From: a virus
Strand: one strand, 5' to 3'
Length of the DNA stretch: 21,011 nt
Virus record (IMG/VR): IMGVR_UViG_3300009074_000044
Location: 1-21,011 of that record
This document shows positions 19,370 to 21,011 of this stretch, piece after piece (position 1 is the first letter of the stretch; every line of letters starts with the position of its first letter). The notes under the pieces are model-generated. The model was not told the DNA's origin, searched no databases, and saw nothing but the letters and a program-made list of their open reading frames with translations. The position numbers and the translations under genes were made by a program.

Positions 19370-20527
19370 CTAAAATGGGATGTCATCGTCAAAGGGAACG
19401 CCGTTGTCAGGCGGCTTGACCTCGAGGATCTCTGCGCCGGGCGTGAACGCCGCCATCGCTGTTAAGTAATGGGTATCGTTAACGAGCTTGTCAGGGTCGA
19501 GCCACTGCAAGTCTTTTGAAGTAAAGTCGCGATCGCTCCAGTTGTTTAATTCGCAATTGGTAAAGGTTTGATCACCACCATCGAACTGATAGGTGATTCG
19601 GTTTCTTTCCTTGTCCATCTCTTTCACGGTCGCCCACGGAATCAGGTCAGGCTTGAACAAATGTTTCGGGCAACCTTTCTTCTGGTCCTTCATGCTGATC
19701 TTTTTGTTGTGGAACTCGCAGCGCCAAACACCGAAGTCTTTTGTTTCCATTGTGTCGGGGTCGACCACTGGTGTTGAGTGCGCGCACGTTCGACAGTTTG
19801 CTTTGGCTGTTTTCTTCTCATGGCAAAGCTCGCTAAACTGACACCACTTACACTGAAAAAATTCGGGGTCTTCCGAAAGGCGGGGCGGCAGCTCGTTAGC
19901 TTTCAACAGCCTTGATGCTTTCTCGAACGCCTCGAGGAAATCTTTCTTGTTGAAGTTGGTACGCACACTGATCATGTCCCGACCGCCGGCAGTGCAGCAG
20001 ACTAGGTAATGCCGTTTGAGTTTGGTCAACCCCATGTAGAGCTGCGCTTGGGTGTAATAAACCTTTGACCATTCTTTCAGTGCTTCTTTCTCGCCATGCT
20101 TCACGAGCAGCCGCTCGAGCTTACGCATCCGCGCATCGCCCACGCATTTGACCTCATAAACGTGCCAAGTCTTTGGCGCTTCCAGAAGTCCTAAGACAAG
20201 TCCGTCAAGGTGACCGCGCAGATGCCCGGACAAACTTGCCACGCCCCATTGCCGTCCGTCTGGCCCGAAGGGGCGAAGGTCGACACCGGGTGTTGCTTTG
20301 AATCGTTTGTTAGTGAGATCCTCGGTTCGGTGTCCGTCATCAAACTTCATCAAGGTCGATGCCGGGTGAATCTCTTGGGACGCCCACCAAAATTGATATT
20401 GGAGCTGTCGCTCGCAACTAGATCCAAGACCGCTACATTGAACATATCCACGCAGCTCGGTGTGATGATCTTTTTGCATCTGATCCATCACCGCCGCGAT
20501 TGTCGGGTACTCGTTGACTAATGCCAT
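19370..20527 (-). CDS. PD-(D/E)XK nuclease with Cas4/RecB-type Fe-S cluster and SSB-like tail
   Basis: A 385-aa protein with GAGAGA before ATG 20527. N-terminal C38 (SSCERQLQY); nuclease motifs D108 (GHLDGL), E125-x-K127 (YEVKC) and Q160/Q162 (YYTQAQLY); then C226-x2-C229-x5-C235. The one-plus-three cysteine spacing is that of the Cas4/AddB iron-sulfur nucleases. A second cysteine group follows (C245, C248, C270, C286, with H289), probably a zinc site. The last residues are VPFDDDIPF; DDDIPF is identical to the C-terminal tip of E. coli SSB, which binds many DNA-repair partners. Family knowledge: such enzymes degrade DNA 5'-3' or make recombinogenic ends; here it probably serves replication or recombination. 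It is upstream of two DNA-binding genes in the leftward early block. Fold and catalysis are supported by motifs; substrate is unknown. Confidence 0.88.
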   Translation of the reverse strand: MALVNEYPTIAAVMDQMQKDHHTELRGYVQCSGLGSSCERQLQYQFWWASQEIHPASTLMKFDDGHRTEDLTNKRFKATPGVDLRPFGPDGRQWGVASLSGHLRGHLDGLVLGLLEAPKTWHVYEVKCVGDARMRKLERLLVKHGEKEALKEWSKVYYTQAQLYMGLTKLKRHYLVCCTAGGRDMISVRTNFNKKDFLEAFEKASRLLKANELPPRLSEDPEFFQCKWCQFSELCHEKKTAKANCRTCAHSTPVVDPDTMETKDFGVWRCEFHNKKISMKDQKKGCPKHLFKPDLIPWATVKEMDKERNRITYQFDGGDQTFTNCELNNWSDRDFTSKDLQWLDPDKLVNDTHYLTAMAAFTPGAEILEVKPPDNGVPFDDDIPF

Positions 20528-20542
20528 TTTCTCTCTCGGTGA

Positions 20543-20608
20543 AAACCCCGCAGCTCACAGACCAACCATGCCTTATTTTTCACCACAAAAAATTGAGCTG
20601 CGGGGTTT
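20543..20608. repeat. 15-bp inverted repeat with 36-nt loop, 5' of the nuclease gene
   Basis: AAACCCCGCAGCTCA (20543-20557) and TGAGCTGCGGGGTTT (20594-20608) are perfect complements. On the minus strand the second arm is followed by one more T, so termination is possible but weak. It fills the 83-nt gap between two leftward genes, just before the nuclease Shine-Dalgarno. The loop includes an AT-rich inverted element (TTTTTCACCACAAAAA region). Possible attenuator or protein-binding site. Confidence 0.6.
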
Positions 20609-20610
20609 CA

Positions 20611-20862
20611 TTAATTTGTCGTGGTTGAGTTGTTGGTGTTGTCGCTGTTGTCAGATTCGTCGTGCGTCCCGCACTCGGTGCCGGAGCAAACGTCAGCGGT
20701 CGATCCACCAATCTCAACGCAGCCCAACATCATGTGAAGGCAGACAATGATCAGGCAACCCCATCCAATAAATTGCATCCAGAACCACCGATACTTTGAT
20801 TCCCACTGTTCACGAGTTAAGACGTTTCGATTGCTTGCTTCTTTTGTTTTTGTTTCAGTCAT
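20611..20862 (-). CDS. Small membrane protein of unknown function
   Basis: Start chosen at ATG 20862, which overlaps the upstream gene by 8 nt (ATGACTGA); a start at 20955 would overlie that gene entirely. The 83-aa product has a charged N-terminus (1-24), one strong hydrophobic segment ('WFWMQFIGWGCLIIVCLHMMLGC', about 27-49), then a Cys-containing acidic region ('VCSGTECGTHDESDNSDNTNN') that ends in Asn/Thr. It may be an inner-membrane protein with a periplasmic or cytoplasmic disordered tail; the MLGC could be a weak lipobox. Paired with a small lipoprotein gene, it may act at the envelope. No family recognised. Confidence 0.6.
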   Translation of the reverse strand: MTETKTKEASNRNVLTREQWESKYRWFWMQFIGWGCLIIVCLHMMLGCVEIGGSTADVCSGTECGTHDESDNSDNTNNSTTTN

Positions 20863-20977
20863 GTTGAATTTTTCCGAGCGACACTGAGCCGACATAGGTG
20901 TTGTCGCCAACAGTGAGAGAGTGATGCGTTGAACAGCCGGCGAGCAGAAACACAACGAGCAGTGCGATGTGCGCCAT
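20855..20977 (-). CDS. Small phage lipoprotein (40 aa)
   Basis: ATG 20977 has GGGAGG 8-13 nt upstream. The sequence 'MAHIALLVVFLLAGCSTHHS' is a classic lipoprotein signal with lipobox LAGC (C15); the mature part is about 26 residues ('LTVGDNTYVGSVSLGKIQHD'). The stop overlaps the next gene's start by 8 nt, which supports translation. Very short lipoproteins of this kind include outer-membrane spanins (Rz1-like) and Bor-like exclusion proteins; position in the leftward early block favours a cell-surface or superinfection role over lysis. The gene is complete in the window; its promoter is not visible. Confidence 0.7.
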   Translation of the reverse strand: MAHIALLVVFLLAGCSTHHSLTVGDNTYVGSVSLGKIQHD

Positions 20978-21011
20978 GATGATGGCCTCCCATGTTAAAA
21001 GTTTTGAAAGT

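Overview
The window is one continuous stretch of a temperate, podovirus-like (T7-type) tailed phage genome. Evidence: a left rightward block of virion genes (tail protein, internal/ejection proteins, a fibre with a T7 gp17-like N-terminus, fibre tips), then a block of small membrane, lysis-like and accessory genes, and, facing it from the right, a leftward block with a tyrosine integrase, small regulators and a Cas4/RecB-like nuclease. No bacterial housekeeping gene is visible. The two blocks converge on an attachment site built on the 3' part of a tRNA-Gly(GCC) gene. Phage genes lie on both sides of this site, so this looks like attP in the unintegrated phage form, not attL or attR. The host is probably a proteobacterium (tRNA-Gly, IHF-type site, lipoprotein signals), perhaps a marine alphaproteobacterium; that last step is only an impression.

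Layout. 2-9042: the end of a tail protein, then four virion genes in a tightly coupled series. They include a protein with 11-residue coiled-coil repeats, a 628-aa protein, a 907-aa polyvalent protein carrying a zeta-toxin-like kinase and an ADP-ribosyltransferase-like domain, and a 1013-aa protein with ejection-protein features. 9052-13489: the main tail fibre followed by three fibre-tip/small-protein pairs; the last two pairs are paralogous. 13486-15602: eight small genes, several with membrane segments (XhlA-like, spanin-like, DUF6356-like, lipoprotein-like), including a 34-aa basic protein. No endolysin was recognised. 15603-15900: attP with four 12-bp arm-type repeats, an IHF consensus, the tRNA-derived core and a leftward terminator.

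15901-20977 (all leftward): two lipoprotein/membrane-type genes, then a nuclease whose last residues are DDDIPF (the SSB C-terminal tip), then a winged-helix protein and an excisionase-like HTH protein. A first operator-controlled promoter (P2) drives three genes ending in a Cro-like HTH regulator. A second, nearly copied promoter (P1) drives three small genes ending in the integrase. Both promoters have a GGGC-N3-GCCC palindrome between -35 and -10, and a TGGTCWGACCA palindrome just upstream of the -35. This looks like a compact lysogeny switch in which the HTH regulator controls its own operon and the integrase operon.

Most striking points: the dual-enzyme virion effector; the duplicated promoter/operator module with apparently leaderless starts; the SSB-tip mimic on the nuclease; the triple fibre-tip cassette; and strong RNA hairpins placed inside the first codons of several genes.
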